A stretch of DNA of 64,000 nucleotides, from positions 62,001 to 126,000 of the forward strand of contig NZ_MLYR01000017.1 in the NCBI RefSeq assembly GCF_001866655.1, read 5' to 3'. Under the pieces are notes generated by a model. It did not search any database. It worked only from the letters and a program-made list of their open reading frames with translations, and was not told the origin of the DNA. Numbering within the stretch: position 1 is the first letter of the stretch; each line of letters starts with the position of its first letter. This document shows, one piece after another, positions 1-8,649 of this stretch. The DNA comes from Bacillus sp. MUM 116 (GTDB lineage: Bacteria > Bacillota > Bacilli > Bacillales > Cytobacillaceae). The position numbers were made by a program, and so were the translations under genes.

Positions 1-255
1 CATGATGTCGATGTGATTGTAACGGAGCAAGGATTTGCCGATTTACGCGGATTGGCTCCACGGCAGCGGGTGGAACTGATCATCGAGCATTGTGCACATC
101 CAATGTATCGCGAGCAGCTACGTGATTATTATCGTGAGGCTCTGGTTCGGGGAGGTCAGACCCCTCACGTATTGGAAAAAGCACTTTCCTGGCATACCAA
201 CTTTGCAGCGAACGGGACAATGCTGCAGCAGCAAAAGGTTTTGGAAACGGTTTAG
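1..255 (+). CDS. Acetyl-CoA hydrolase / CoA-transferase family protein, C-terminal fragment
   Basis: The reading frame is open from the first base and ends at TAG 253-255; the start lies outside the window. The visible 84 residues contain the DVIVTEQGFADLRGL stretch typical of the C-terminal domain of acetyl-CoA hydrolases and succinate/butyrate:acetyl-CoA CoA-transferases (Cat1/SucA-type). This family moves CoA between short-chain carboxylic acids in the cytoplasm. The catalytic glutamate region is upstream and not visible, so hydrolase and transferase cannot be told apart. The gene is closed by a strong terminator at 331-360. It could relate to the acyl-CoA genes at the other end of the window, but nothing in the sequence links them. 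Confidence 0.8.
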   Translation, partial: HDVDVIVTEQGFADLRGLAPRQRVELIIEHCAHPMYREQLRDYYREALVRGGQTPHVLEKALSWHTNFAANGTMLQQQKVLETV

Positions 256-330
256 TTTTATTTGAAGGGATGTCAACTTTTCTTTAATTGGATGGGATCT
301 TTGAACGGAAAGTTGACCTGTATAATGGTT

Positions 331-360
331 CGCCTGGATATTTGTATCCAGGCGTTTTTT
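331..360 (+). terminator. Rho-independent terminator after the CoA-transferase gene
   Basis: A perfect 10-bp stem (CGCCTGGATA / TATCCAGGCG, 331-340 and 345-354) with a TTTG loop is followed by a run of T. Confidence 0.9.
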
Positions 361-400
361 TATGGCCGATAGGAAAGTATAAAATTTTCGACTTTGAGAA

Positions 401-550
401 TTGTCCAGCTCCAGCGCCTAGCCCCTCGAGGGAAAAAATGAACTGCTTTTTTCCTAGGTTGCTTCGGTCTTACCGATGAAGTCAAAGAACGACTTCACCA
501 TCAGGACCTAAGGCCTAGTCGGGGCTGACCAAGGCGCTTACGCTTTTCTT
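401..550. repeat. Dispersed Bacillus-type intergenic repeat, about 150 bp
   Basis: A GC-richer block between AT-rich flanks. Its ends are inverted (AGCGCCTAGCCCC near 413 and GGGGCTGACCAAGGCGCT near 521-538), so the whole block can fold on itself. I recall very similar blocks scattered between genes in many Bacillus genomes; that is memory, not a search. A short reading frame through it (288-479) is not credible as a gene. Confidence 0.7.
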
Positions 551-591
551 AATAATTGAATGTTACATATGGATTGTTTTGGGAATGAGAT

Positions 592-606
592 TGAAAATTA
601 TTCTCA
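592..606. promoter_or_regulatory. Possible upstream Fur half-box
   Basis: TGAAAATTATTCTCA fits the 7-1-7 Fur pattern TGATAAT-N-ATTATCA at 12 of 14 positions. It lies just upstream of the -35 element and may back up the stronger Fur box at 663-681. Confidence 0.45.
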
Positions 607-614
607 TTTATTTA

Positions 615-643
615 TTGACTTCCAAACTTTGGATTAGTATAAT
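615..643 (+). promoter_or_regulatory. Sigma-A promoter of the siderophore-uptake operon
   Basis: TTGACT (615-620), a 17-bp spacer and TATAAT (638-643). The expected transcription start is near 650, immediately before the Fur box. Confidence 0.8.
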
Positions 644-662
644 CAAGTTTAGAAGATTGATT

Positions 663-681
663 GATAATGATTATCAATATC
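663..681. promoter_or_regulatory. Fur box
   Basis: GATAATGATTATCAATATC matches the 19-bp Fur consensus at 18 of 19 positions and sits in a perfect 17-bp palindrome (661-677). Placed just after the transcription start, it would let Fur-Fe(II) block yclNOPQ when iron is plentiful. Confidence 0.88.
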
Positions 682-713
682 ATTAAAAAGCAGATACATA
701 GGATGAGAGAAAT

Positions 714-1664
714 ATGAAGAAAAGATATTTAATAATGGTGTTGTTTGTCTTAACCGTCATTTCATTATTTGTCGGTGTCAGCCGGATTTCTCCAATGGAT
801 TTACTGAATATTCACTCAGAGGAAATGCAAATTTTCCTTATTAGCAGACTGCCAAGACTGATTGCGATTCTGCTCGCCGGTGCGGGCTTAAGCATTGCCG
901 GTCTAATCATGCAGCAGCTTAGCCGAAATAAGTTCGTCTCACCAACAACAGCTGGGACACTCGATTCGGTTCGTCTAGGAATTCTTGTATCGATGCTGCT
1001 GTTTGCCAATGCATCCATGCTTGAAAAAATGGTCGTTGCTTTTATTTTTGCACTTGCCGGGACGTTTTTATTTATGAAGATCCTTGACCAAATTAAGTTT
1101 AAAGATGCGATTTTTATCCCGCTTGTCGGGCTGATGTTTGGGAATATTTTATCCTCGATAACGACCTTTTTTGCCTACCGTGCAGATGTCATTCAAAATA
1201 TGTCGGCATGGCTTCAAGGTGATTTTTCGATGATGATGAAGGGCAGGTACGAACTTTTATACATCAGTATTCCTGTTATCATCGCTGCCTATTTCTTTGC
1301 AAACCGCTTTACCGTTGCCGGAATGGGGGAGGATTTTTCAAAAAATCTTGGACTAAGCTATCGTTATGTCGTAAATACCGGGCTAATCCTAGTTGCGCTG
1401 ATTACCGCAACCGTTGTATTGACAGTAGGAATGATTCCCTTTCTTGGGCTGATTATCCCGAACATGATTTCCATTTTCCGTGGCGACCATTTGCAAAAAA
1501 CACTGCCGCATACGGCTTTGCTTGGGGCAAACTTTTTGCTGGTTTGCGATATTTTGGGACGCGTTCTCATTTATCCATATGAGATTTCCATCAGTTTGAT
1601 GGTGGGGGTTATCGGAAGCGGGATTTTCTTATTTCTACTGTTCCGGAGGAGGGCCTATGCGTAA
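714..1664 (+). CDS. yclN: Iron-siderophore (petrobactin-type) ABC transporter permease
   Basis: FecCD/BtuC-family membrane protein of 316 residues, the length I recall for B. subtilis YclN. An N-terminal membrane anchor is followed by about eight further hydrophobic helices, with a LPRLIAILLAGAGLSIAG stretch near residues 45-62 that is typical of the family. In B. subtilis YclNOPQ imports petrobactin-type ferric siderophores; the two permeases form the channel. The substrate here is inferred from order and lengths. It is first gene of a four-gene operon under a Fur-controlled sigma-A promoter, and its end overlaps the next start by 8 bases. Confidence 0.88.
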   Translation: MKKRYLIMVLFVLTVISLFVGVSRISPMDLLNIHSEEMQIFLISRLPRLIAILLAGAGLSIAGLIMQQLSRNKFVSPTTAGTLDSVRLGILVSMLLFANASMLEKMVVAFIFALAGTFLFMKILDQIKFKDAIFIPLVGLMFGNILSSITTFFAYRADVIQNMSAWLQGDFSMMMKGRYELLYISIPVIIAAYFFANRFTVAGMGEDFSKNLGLSYRYVVNTGLILVALITATVVLTVGMIPFLGLIIPNMISIFRGDHLQKTLPHTALLGANFLLVCDILGRVLIYPYEISISLMVGVIGSGIFLFLLFRRRAYA

Positions 1665-2607
1665 CTCTATTAAAATCGTCATTCTTGCACTGCTCGCGTT
1701 AGGGGCCTTTTCCCTATATTTATTTCATGATTTAAATGGAAGTTTTGATTATGCTCTTCCAAGAAGAGCGATTAAAGTTTTAGCTATGGCGTTGACAGGA
1801 TTTACGATTGCTTATGCAACCGTTGTGTTTCAAACGGTCACACATAACCGAATCTTAACACCGAGTATTATGGGGCTGGATTCGCTTTATTTATTGATTC
1901 AAACCTTGTTGATTTTCTTTTTAGGCTCTGAAAATCAATTGGCCGTTAATAAACAAGTAAATTTTCTCGTTTCTGTGGCTATAATGATTGGCTTCGCCCT
2001 GTTTTTATATCGTTTTTTATTTAAAAAAGGCAGCCGGTCCATCTACTTTTTACTGCTTGTTGGATTAATTACCGGGACATTTTTCTCTAGTATTTCAACC
2101 TTTTTTCAAGTGCTGATTGACCCAAATGAGTTTCAGATGATTCAAGACCGGATGTTTGCCAGTTTTAATAATATACATGCCGATTTACTATGGATGTCTC
2201 TGATTATTATTGGGGTTGTCTTCCTTTACGGCTGGCATTCAATGAAGTATTTGGATGTTTTATCGCTTGGTCGAGAAATGGCGATTAATCTTGGTGTTCC
2301 CTATGACCGGATTGTAAAGCAAATGCTTGTGATTGTAGCGGTTTTTATCTCAATTTCAACGGCCCTAGTCGGTCCGATTACCTTTTTTGGGCTGATTGTC
2401 GCCAATCTCTCGTATCAATTTTTTCACACCTATAAACATAAGGTACTGATAACAGGAGCCGTGTTGCTGAGCATGATTGCTCTTGTCGGAGGACAATGGG
2501 GAGTTGAACGGATTTTTTCCTTTTCAACCACGTTAAGTGTAATCATCAATTTTGCCGGCGGCATCTATTTTATCTATTTACTGTTGAAGGAGAGGAAAAC
2601 AGTATGA
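1657..2607 (+). CDS. yclO: Iron-siderophore ABC transporter permease, second subunit
   Basis: A second FecCD-family permease of 316 residues, with a signal-anchor-like N-terminus and multiple hydrophobic helices. It would pair with YclN as the transmembrane channel of a petrobactin-type importer. The start ATG overlaps the upstream gene, and the stop overlaps the ATPase start by 4 bases (ATGA), suggesting translational coupling. The two permeases are clearly related in plan but diverged in sequence, as in B. subtilis. Confidence 0.87.
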   Translation: MRNSIKIVILALLALGAFSLYLFHDLNGSFDYALPRRAIKVLAMALTGFTIAYATVVFQTVTHNRILTPSIMGLDSLYLLIQTLLIFFLGSENQLAVNKQVNFLVSVAIMIGFALFLYRFLFKKGSRSIYFLLLVGLITGTFFSSISTFFQVLIDPNEFQMIQDRMFASFNNIHADLLWMSLIIIGVVFLYGWHSMKYLDVLSLGREMAINLGVPYDRIVKQMLVIVAVFISISTALVGPITFFGLIVANLSYQFFHTYKHKVLITGAVLLSMIALVGGQWGVERIFSFSTTLSVIINFAGGIYFIYLLLKERKTV

Positions 2608-3365
2608 TTAAAGTGAGAGCATTGTCTAAGCGTTATAGGGGAAAATCGGTGGTTGATGAGGTGACTGTTGAAATTCATCCGCGAAAAATAACCTCATTTA
2701 TTGGTCCTAATGGTGCGGGAAAATCAACCTTGCTCTCGATGATTTGCCGTCTGGTTGAGGCTGATTCAGGGAGTGTGCTGGTCGACCAGTCGGATGTCCG
2801 CAAAATGAAATCGACTGATTTTGCCAAAAAGGTCTCGATTTTAAAGCAGTCAAATTTTATGAATGTTCGTTTGACGGTTCGTGAGCTTGTTTCCTTCGGT
2901 CGTTTTCCCTATTCCAAAGGGCGTTTAACGGAAGAGGATGAACAGATGGTCGAGCAATCGCTTGAATATATGCATTTAACTGACATACAAGGGAGCTTTT
3001 TAGATGAATTATCAGGCGGTCAACGCCAACGTGCTTTTATCGCCATGGTGATGGCGCAGGATACCGAGTACATTTTGCTCGATGAGCCGTTGAATAATTT
3101 GGATATGAAACACTCCGTTCAAATAATGAAAATTTTGCGCCGCCTTGTGGATGAATTGGGAAAAACCGTGGTGGTGGTGCTTCATGATATTAATTTTGCT
3201 TCCGTTTATTCAGACCGCATCATTGCGATGAAGGATGGCAAGGTCATAAAGGATGGACCGACGGACGAGATTATTCAATCGGAAGCATTAAGGGACATTT
3301 ACGATATGGATATACCGATCCAGAAAATGGGAAGGAACCGAATTTGTGTTTATTTTAATTCATAA
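2604..3365 (+). CDS. yclP: Iron-siderophore ABC transporter ATP-binding protein
   Basis: A 253-residue cytoplasmic ABC ATPase that would power the YclN/YclO channel. Walker A is GPNGAGKST (residues 34-42), the signature LSGGQ is near residue 139, and Walker B YILLDEP near 158, followed by the switch histidine in VVLHDINFA. The length and the layout of a FecE-type siderophore ATPase match YclP. It overlaps yclO by 4 bases and is followed after 17 bases by the binding-protein gene. Confidence 0.9.
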   Translation: MIKVRALSKRYRGKSVVDEVTVEIHPRKITSFIGPNGAGKSTLLSMICRLVEADSGSVLVDQSDVRKMKSTDFAKKVSILKQSNFMNVRLTVRELVSFGRFPYSKGRLTEEDEQMVEQSLEYMHLTDIQGSFLDELSGGQRQRAFIAMVMAQDTEYILLDEPLNNLDMKHSVQIMKILRRLVDELGKTVVVVLHDINFASVYSDRIIAMKDGKVIKDGPTDEIIQSEALRDIYDMDIPIQKMGRNRICVYFNS

Positions 3366-3382
3366 AAAGGAGAGATTTTACT

Positions 3383-4336
3383 ATGAGAAAGTGGAGTTTA
3401 TTATTTGCTGTGTTTGCAGTAATCCTTGCCTTGGCAGCATGCAGTTCTAGTAAGGAAAGCGGAGCAGAAAACACTGCCTCAAGCAGCGAGTCAGAGTCTG
3501 CTGATAAGATGACGATTAAACATGAATATGGTAAAGCTGTTGTTGATAAAAATCCAAAAAAGGTAGTAGTGTTTGACTTTGGGATTTTAGATTCTTTGGA
3601 TAAGTTGGGGGTAGAGGTAAAAGGAGTTCCGCAGGCAAATATTCCATCTTATTTGAAAAAATATGCGGCTGATAAATATACAAATGTCGGAAGTTTAAAA
3701 GAGCCGGATTTTGAAGCGATTCATGCATTGGACCCGGATGTTATTTTTATTTCAAGCCGTCAAGCTGAATTATATAACCAATTTGCTGACATTGCACCAA
3801 CTGTTTATGTCGGAATGGATTATACAAATTATATGAAATCTTTTGAAGGAAACATGAACTTGCTTGGCAAGATTTTTGGGAAGGAAGACCAGGTTGCAAC
3901 TGAACTAAAGGATATTCAATTGAGCGTTAATAAGGTGAAGGAAAAAGCATCATCTGTGGATAAAAAAGGGTTGATCGTCTGGGCGAATGAAGGGAAGGTC
4001 AGTGCCTACGGTCCAAATTCCCGTTTTGGTTTGATTCATGATGTGTTTGGCTTTGCGGCTGCCGACCCAAGTATTGAAGTATCTACGCACGGACAAAGCA
4101 TAAGCTTTGAATATATTAAAGAAAAGAATCCGGGTGTCTTATTTGTCATCGACCGTAATGCAGCAGTTGGTGGAGAAGCCGGTGCGAAAAAGGTCATTGA
4201 AAACCAGCTGGTGAAAAAGACGAAAGCGTATAAGGATGGGAAAATTGTCTATCTTAATCCGGATTCCTGGTATTTAAGCGGCGGCGGCTTAAAATCTATG
4301 AAGGAAATGGCAAATGAGGTAGAAGAAGCTCTATAA
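3383..4336 (+). CDS. yclQ: Iron-siderophore substrate-binding lipoprotein
   Basis: A 317-residue lipoprotein with a lipobox at LALAAC (Cys20), then a low-complexity Ser/Glu linker and a type III helical-backbone binding fold (pfam Peripla_BP_2). Anchored outside the membrane, it would hand ferric siderophore to YclNO. The length equals my recollection of B. subtilis YclQ, a petrobactin receptor. An AAGGAGAG ribosome site lies 7 bases upstream of ATG. It is the last gene of the Fur operon and is followed by a terminator. Confidence 0.88.
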   Translation: MRKWSLLFAVFAVILALAACSSSKESGAENTASSSESESADKMTIKHEYGKAVVDKNPKKVVVFDFGILDSLDKLGVEVKGVPQANIPSYLKKYAADKYTNVGSLKEPDFEAIHALDPDVIFISSRQAELYNQFADIAPTVYVGMDYTNYMKSFEGNMNLLGKIFGKEDQVATELKDIQLSVNKVKEKASSVDKKGLIVWANEGKVSAYGPNSRFGLIHDVFGFAAADPSIEVSTHGQSISFEYIKEKNPGVLFVIDRNAAVGGEAGAKKVIENQLVKKTKAYKDGKIVYLNPDSWYLSGGGLKSMKEMANEVEEAL

Positions 4337-4341
4337 TATAG

Positions 4342-4402
4342 AGGGGATCGATACTCAAAGGTGTTACCGTTGTAATGCCTTTCGGGATTGATCCCTTTTT
4401 TT
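4342..4402 (+). terminator. Terminator of the yclNOPQ operon
   Basis: An outer stem GGGGATCGAT / ATTGATCCC and an inner AAAGGTGTTA / TGTAATGCCTTT stem form a long imperfect hairpin ending in CCCTTTTTTT. Confidence 0.8.
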
Positions 4403-4403
4403 G

Positions 4404-4457
4404 TGTCCGTGAGAAATGGACAATTCGGCCTTCTGTCCACGAACGGTGCCTGTCACC
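4404..4457 (-). repeat. GTGACAGGCACC dispersed element, copy 1 (reverse)
   Basis: Reverse-oriented copy: on the minus strand it reads GGTGACAGGCACC, GTTCGTGGACA, an AATTGTCC dyad partner and a final GGACA. It lies between the yclQ terminator and the kinase gene. Confidence 0.8.
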
Positions 4458-4553
4458 ATGTTCAAAATTGTGGTGAAAAAATTTCTTTTTTTTATCGTAA
4501 AATTCAGTAAAATGGAGTGAAGGGAATATTTGAAGAAGTGGGAGGGATTTCTA

Positions 4554-6014
4554 ATGTTGATTGGTATCCCGTTTTTTGGTAAAGAGAATGAATCAGTAGT
4601 ATATAATCCTGGTGAATTGATTGACTTGTTTCTCAATTGTACGGCAGACGGATTTGCGATTTTTGATATGGAAAATCGGTTCATTCGCGTGAACTCCATG
4701 TATACACAGATTTTCGGTTACACAGAAGAAGATGTGATCGGAAGAAGTTTTGATGAATTTCCACATTTCGATTTAGTGAAGGGAATTTTCGATGAAGTTA
4801 AACAGGGGAAATCATATACCAATATGATTACTCAGCGATTTCATAAAAATGGAACGGTCCTTGACATATCCATAACGTATTCACCTTTTCGGAATTCGGA
4901 TGGTGATATTTTCGCCATTCTCGCTAGTTATCGTGATATCACAAATATGAAAACCATGGAAAAAGAATTAAAGCGAGCCCGTGAATTATATAAATTAATC
5001 GCGGAAAATACAACGGATATGATTAAAGTTTATTCAAAGAATTATGATATTCTCTATGCTTCCCCATCACACGAAAAAAGAATGGGGTACACCACCGAGC
5101 AATTGGTAGGCCTCAGTATATTTGATTTAATTTTGCCTGAAGAATTTGCGGATTTTAAAAAGATGTTTCAAAGGGTAGAGGAAACAGGTGAATCCCAAGT
5201 ATTTCAAGTAAAATTTAAAACTAGTACAGACGCGACTATTCATATAGAAACAAACATTAGTCCGATTGTGAATGATAAAAAGGAGATCGAATTCTATGTC
5301 ACGGTTGGAAGGGATATAACCGAGAGGGTAAACAACGATACTGCGTTTCGGAATTTGGACAGGCTCTCCATCATCGGACAATTAGCGGCTGGTGTTGCCC
5401 ATGAAATCCGAAATCCTTTAACATCATTAAAGGGGTTCTCAAAACTTTTAAGAAGTACGGCAAATACAGAAAAGCAAAATCAATATTTGTCGATTGTTAT
5501 GAATGAATTAGACCGGATTGATATGATTGTGAATGAATTTATGTCACTTGCCAAACCACAGGCTATTCAATTTGAACGAGCCCAATTAACTTCCATATTG
5601 GACAGCACCATTAATGTACTCCATCCACAGGCTCTGCTATATGGGGTCGAAATGAAAATAAACTATCCAACTGAAGAGGTTGAGATTCTTTGCAGTCCAC
5701 ATCAACTTAAACAAGTATTTGTTAACTTTTTGAAAAATGCAATGGAGGCGATGCCAAAAGGTGGCACTGTTCATATTAATGTAAAAAAAGTGGACCATAA
5801 TCGAGTGGAAATTTGTTTTATAGACGAAGGCGTGGGGATTGAACAGGAACGGTTGAACTATCTTGGAACACCATTTTATACAACGAAGGAAAAAGGGATC
5901 GGACTTGGTTTAACCGTAAGTAATAAAATCATCCAAGAACATCGTGGAACAATGAAAATAGAAAGCCAAATCGGTGTCGGCACAACCGTCATCGTGGAAT
6001 TACAATGTCAGTGA
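4554..6014 (+). CDS. Orphan PAS-domain sensor histidine kinase (sporulation-kinase-like)
   Basis: A 486-residue kinase with no membrane helix. Two PAS domains (about residues 20-125 and 140-260) precede a HisKA dimerisation domain with the H-box AHEIRNPLTSLKG near 280 and a C-terminal HATPase with N-box NFLKNAMEAM and G-boxes DEGVGI and GIGLGL. No response regulator is adjacent. Bacillus kinases of this plan (KinA/KinE type) feed the Spo0F phosphorelay, so a sporulation role is plausible but inferred. I chose ATG 4554 because GGGAGGGA precedes it by 6 bases; an in-frame TTG at 4530 is also possible. Confidence 0.8.
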   Translation: MLIGIPFFGKENESVVYNPGELIDLFLNCTADGFAIFDMENRFIRVNSMYTQIFGYTEEDVIGRSFDEFPHFDLVKGIFDEVKQGKSYTNMITQRFHKNGTVLDISITYSPFRNSDGDIFAILASYRDITNMKTMEKELKRARELYKLIAENTTDMIKVYSKNYDILYASPSHEKRMGYTTEQLVGLSIFDLILPEEFADFKKMFQRVEETGESQVFQVKFKTSTDATIHIETNISPIVNDKKEIEFYVTVGRDITERVNNDTAFRNLDRLSIIGQLAAGVAHEIRNPLTSLKGFSKLLRSTANTEKQNQYLSIVMNELDRIDMIVNEFMSLAKPQAIQFERAQLTSILDSTINVLHPQALLYGVEMKINYPTEEVEILCSPHQLKQVFVNFLKNAMEAMPKGGTVHINVKKVDHNRVEICFIDEGVGIEQERLNYLGTPFYTTKEKGIGLGLTVSNKIIQEHRGTMKIESQIGVGTTVIVELQCQ

Positions 6015-6021
6015 CAAATGC

Positions 6022-6076
6022 CGGTGACAGGCACCGCACGTGGACAAATGGGATTTTTGTCCACGTGGGGTGAACA
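6022..6076 (+). repeat. GTGACAGGCACC dispersed element, copy 2
   Basis: Eight bases after the kinase stop codon: GGTGACAGGCACC, GTGGACAAA, TTTGTCCAC and GGGGTGAACA, the usual arrangement. The kinase stop itself sits in a GTGACA that resembles the start of the element. Confidence 0.85.
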
Positions 6077-6085
6077 TCACCGCTT

Positions 6086-6616
6086 TTATTTTGTGTACCG
6101 GTTGGCATAGCTTGAGGCTACGAAGGCATCAGGCTTTATTTTTGGTTCAACCCCCATGGATTCCATTCTGGTAACCATTTCTTTTACAAACTCGCTGGTT
6201 TTATTTCGTTTCCCCGCGCCAATATCGATATGTCCCTCCATAGAAAAGGTTGCTCCCTGGTAAATGTAAGGCAGAATTATATTGATAAGCTCATTCTTCC
6301 GCTCATCTGTAAATAAGGAAACGATTTCCTCTGTTAATGATAATTCAAGTGAAATTCGTTCATGAAGCTGTAACATTTTTCGGGGAACCACGACCTTTCG
6401 AATACAAGCCCATACCCCTTTCCCTTCATTTTGAATGACAATACCGGTAATGAAAACGGTATTGAATCTATGAACTTGTGAATCTGTTCCGACCATTAGA
6501 CGGTACTTCCCTAAATGATCTGATTTCATAAAAGCAACAATCTGGCTAAAAACATGCTCAAATGTCATATTTTTAGCTTGAAGATTTTGAAATAAATAAT
6601 CTTGATTTTTACTCAT
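6086..6616 (-). CDS. ykuK: YkuK family RNase H-like protein
   Basis: A 176-residue soluble protein of the YkuK/DUF458 family, predicted to adopt an RNase H-like fold. The acidic VGTDSQVH motif near residue 42 is the expected first metal-binding strand, and a second acidic patch is in EGHIDIGAG. The biochemical activity of the family is not established to my knowledge. It is transcribed alone, on the opposite strand to its neighbours, convergent with the kinase gene. No strong ribosome site is visible upstream of the start. Confidence 0.85.
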   Translation of the reverse strand: MSKNQDYLFQNLQAKNMTFEHVFSQIVAFMKSDHLGKYRLMVGTDSQVHRFNTVFITGIVIQNEGKGVWACIRKVVVPRKMLQLHERISLELSLTEEIVSLFTDERKNELINIILPYIYQGATFSMEGHIDIGAGKRNKTSEFVKEMVTRMESMGVEPKIKPDAFVASSYANRYTK

Positions 6617-6854
6617 CTGGAAGTATCACATCTTCCCTTTTCAGCGGTCAGACCGCCTTTATTTGCATCTTATGGAGAAAGTATTAATGCTGTGCATCAA
6701 GGTTTCATGTTGCATGAGAAGGAGTTTTCTATTATATGTATGCGAAAAAGCTGGTGTATATTTGGGGGAAAATAACTATAAATCCATTAAATTGTTAAAA
6801 TAGAGATAGTAGTAGCAGAATAAAATTTCTTAAAGGAGGAAGGGAGTGAGTTAG

Positions 6855-7931
6855 TTGAACAAGCGGATGGTGAAACGGAATGAGTTTGAATTTTTAAAGC
6901 GGGAACTACAGTATTTAGAAGATTCTGAGGCAATACCGAGGGGGAAGGCCAATGAAATTCAAGAGATGTATTTAGTGCGGGAGAAGCTTTCTTTTACAAA
7001 GACGCTTCTGTATGTCGGGTCCATTCTGATAGGGGTAGGGATTCTAAGCTTTATTGCAAGCAATTGGAGCGAAATCGGAAAAACAATCAAGTTTATGTTT
7101 ATTCTCTGTGTGTATGTGGGCTCCATTCTGGCCGGGTATAAGATGGAAAAAAGTTTACCTAAGACGTCAAGAAGCTTTTATTATCTTGGAGTGATGGTTT
7201 TCGGAGCAGGGATTTTTCTGGTTGGACAAATGTTTCATTTTGGCGGGAGCTTTCAGAGTGCTTTTTTATGGTGGTCAATTGGCATCCTTCCTTTAGCGTG
7301 GGTGTTGCGGGACAAATGGATTCTCCTTGCCTCCGCTCTATTTACCCTAATTTATATGCTGGATGAACCGTTTCTCCGGGGGGATCGGGTACCGATTTGG
7401 ACCATTCTTTTGATTGCGGCTATTTATGTTATAAATGAAAAAATTGGTTTTTCAAAAGCAATTGGGTTTGTCAATGGGCTGCAGCAGCTTGTATTTATCA
7501 GCACCATCATTTCCTTTTTTATCGGTGGGAATGATGATCATTTATATCTGTATGGTTTAATCTATTTGGTTCTCGGTATCGTCCTTATTCTAAGAAGGAC
7601 AAAAATTAGAGATGTCTATGTTGTATTGGGTCATCTTGTTCATGGGGTTGCAGCTATAATGTTGTCATTTAAGGATGTATGGCCATCTTCAATTGATTGG
7701 GTGTATATTCCGTTCTCAATTGTTTATTTGATATTTGTCCTCTATTTAGTGAATCGGGGCAGTTTGATAAGCATTATCATTCTTTGTGGGATGATATTTC
7801 GTTTTTACATTGATATCTCGTTTGATTTTCTACCCAAATCGCTTGTGTTTATCATAGGCGGCATCCTCTTACTCGGCTTTGGTTTTTATTTTGAAAAACA
7901 AAGGAAGAGAGGGGGAAAAGTCCATGAATAA
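6855..7931 (+). CDS. DUF2157 domain multi-pass membrane protein
   Basis: A 358-residue protein with a charged cytoplasmic N-terminus (about 50 residues) followed by roughly ten hydrophobic segments; the N-terminal half matches the DUF2157 pattern with SFIASNWSEIGKTIKF near residue 67. The function is unknown. It overlaps the GDYXXLXY gene by 8 bases, and these two families are commonly neighbours, so they probably act together in the membrane. The start is uncertain: TTG 6855 follows AAAGGAGGAAGGGAG at slightly long spacing, and ATG 6867 is the alternative. Confidence 0.78.
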   Translation: MNKRMVKRNEFEFLKRELQYLEDSEAIPRGKANEIQEMYLVREKLSFTKTLLYVGSILIGVGILSFIASNWSEIGKTIKFMFILCVYVGSILAGYKMEKSLPKTSRSFYYLGVMVFGAGIFLVGQMFHFGGSFQSAFLWWSIGILPLAWVLRDKWILLASALFTLIYMLDEPFLRGDRVPIWTILLIAAIYVINEKIGFSKAIGFVNGLQQLVFISTIISFFIGGNDDHLYLYGLIYLVLGIVLILRRTKIRDVYVVLGHLVHGVAAIMLSFKDVWPSSIDWVYIPFSIVYLIFVLYLVNRGSLISIIILCGMIFRFYIDISFDFLPKSLVFIIGGILLLGFGFYFEKQRKRGGKVHE

Positions 7932-8463
7932 ACAAACACGGGGAAAGCAGCTGATATGGGCCTGCTTGGTTCCGGTGGTCATTCTCCTCGGCATGTGTTT
8001 CACTCCTATCTATACTTTGATGACAGGGGAGGAAATCATACTTCAAACAAATCCGGTTGACCCATCGGATTTGTTCAGGGGGGACTACGTGACTCTTAGG
8101 TATGAGGCGGAGGAAGTACCGAAGAAGTTAGTAGAAAAAGAAGTTCTGAATGAATTGAAAGTAGGACGGGGCGAAATCAAGGTATACGTGACCTTGGAAA
8201 AAAAGAATGGAATTGATACCCCGGTAAAGGTAGCCCTTGTTAAACCGCCAGCGGGGACGGTGTATCTTAATGGTACCTTGGACTATATTGGAGAAAACCA
8301 GGACCAAAATGAAGTTGCCTTCATCCAATACAGCCTAGACAAATATTTTGTCGAGGATAACACCGGGACAGATTGGGAAACAGCTTCCACAAAAGGTGAA
8401 ATCCTTGCCAAAGCCAAAGTCAAAAACGGCTACGCCATCCTAACCGGAATCGAAAAGAAGTGA
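7924..8463 (+). CDS. GDYXXLXY domain membrane-anchored protein
   Basis: A 179-residue protein with one N-terminal membrane helix (about residues 10-30) and an extracytoplasmic domain containing the defining motif GDYVTLRY near residue 55. I used ATG 7924, preceded by GAGAGGGGG; an upstream in-frame start at 7879 lies deep in the previous gene. It forms an overlapping pair with the DUF2157 gene. The family's role is unknown to me. The last 18 codons contain no T in the third position, unlike the rest of the gene, and a dispersed element begins 7 bases after the stop. Confidence 0.8.
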   Translation: MNKQTRGKQLIWACLVPVVILLGMCFTPIYTLMTGEEIILQTNPVDPSDLFRGDYVTLRYEAEEVPKKLVEKEVLNELKVGRGEIKVYVTLEKKNGIDTPVKVALVKPPAGTVYLNGTLDYIGENQDQNEVAFIQYSLDKYFVEDNTGTDWETASTKGEILAKAKVKNGYAILTGIEKK

Positions 8464-8470
8464 CAAAAAA

Positions 8471-8525
8471 GGTGACAGGCACCGTTCGTGGACAAAACGT
8501 AATTTTTGTCCATATGGAGTGGACG
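8471..8525 (+). repeat. GTGACAGGCACC dispersed element, copy 3
   Basis: GGTGACAGGCACC, GTTCGTGGACAAAA, TTTTTGTCC and GAGTGGACG, starting 7 bases after the GDYXXLXY stop codon. Confidence 0.88.
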
Positions 8526-8601
8526 CAGGCGTTAGAGCTGTATATTTCTTTTGGATGGAGCTACAAAAATAGGTTAAGCATGATTTATTTCACATACAAT
8601 G

Positions 8602-8639
8602 GATTTCTGATGATTTAAAATATTAGAAAATCAGAAATC
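8602..8639. promoter_or_regulatory. Inverted repeat in the leader of the acetolactate-synthase-like gene
   Basis: A perfect 10-bp inverted repeat, GATTTCTGAT (8602-8611) and ATCAGAAATC (8630-8639), ends 10 bases before the ATG and surrounds the ribosome-site region. It could be an operator or an RNA hairpin that hides the start. No T run follows, so it is not a simple terminator. Confidence 0.5.
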
Positions 8640-8649
8640 GGGTGAAGAT

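Noticed and set aside
288..479. 63-codon frame after the CoA-transferase gene
   Set aside because: It runs through a terminator hairpin and a dispersed repeat, with no ribosome site.
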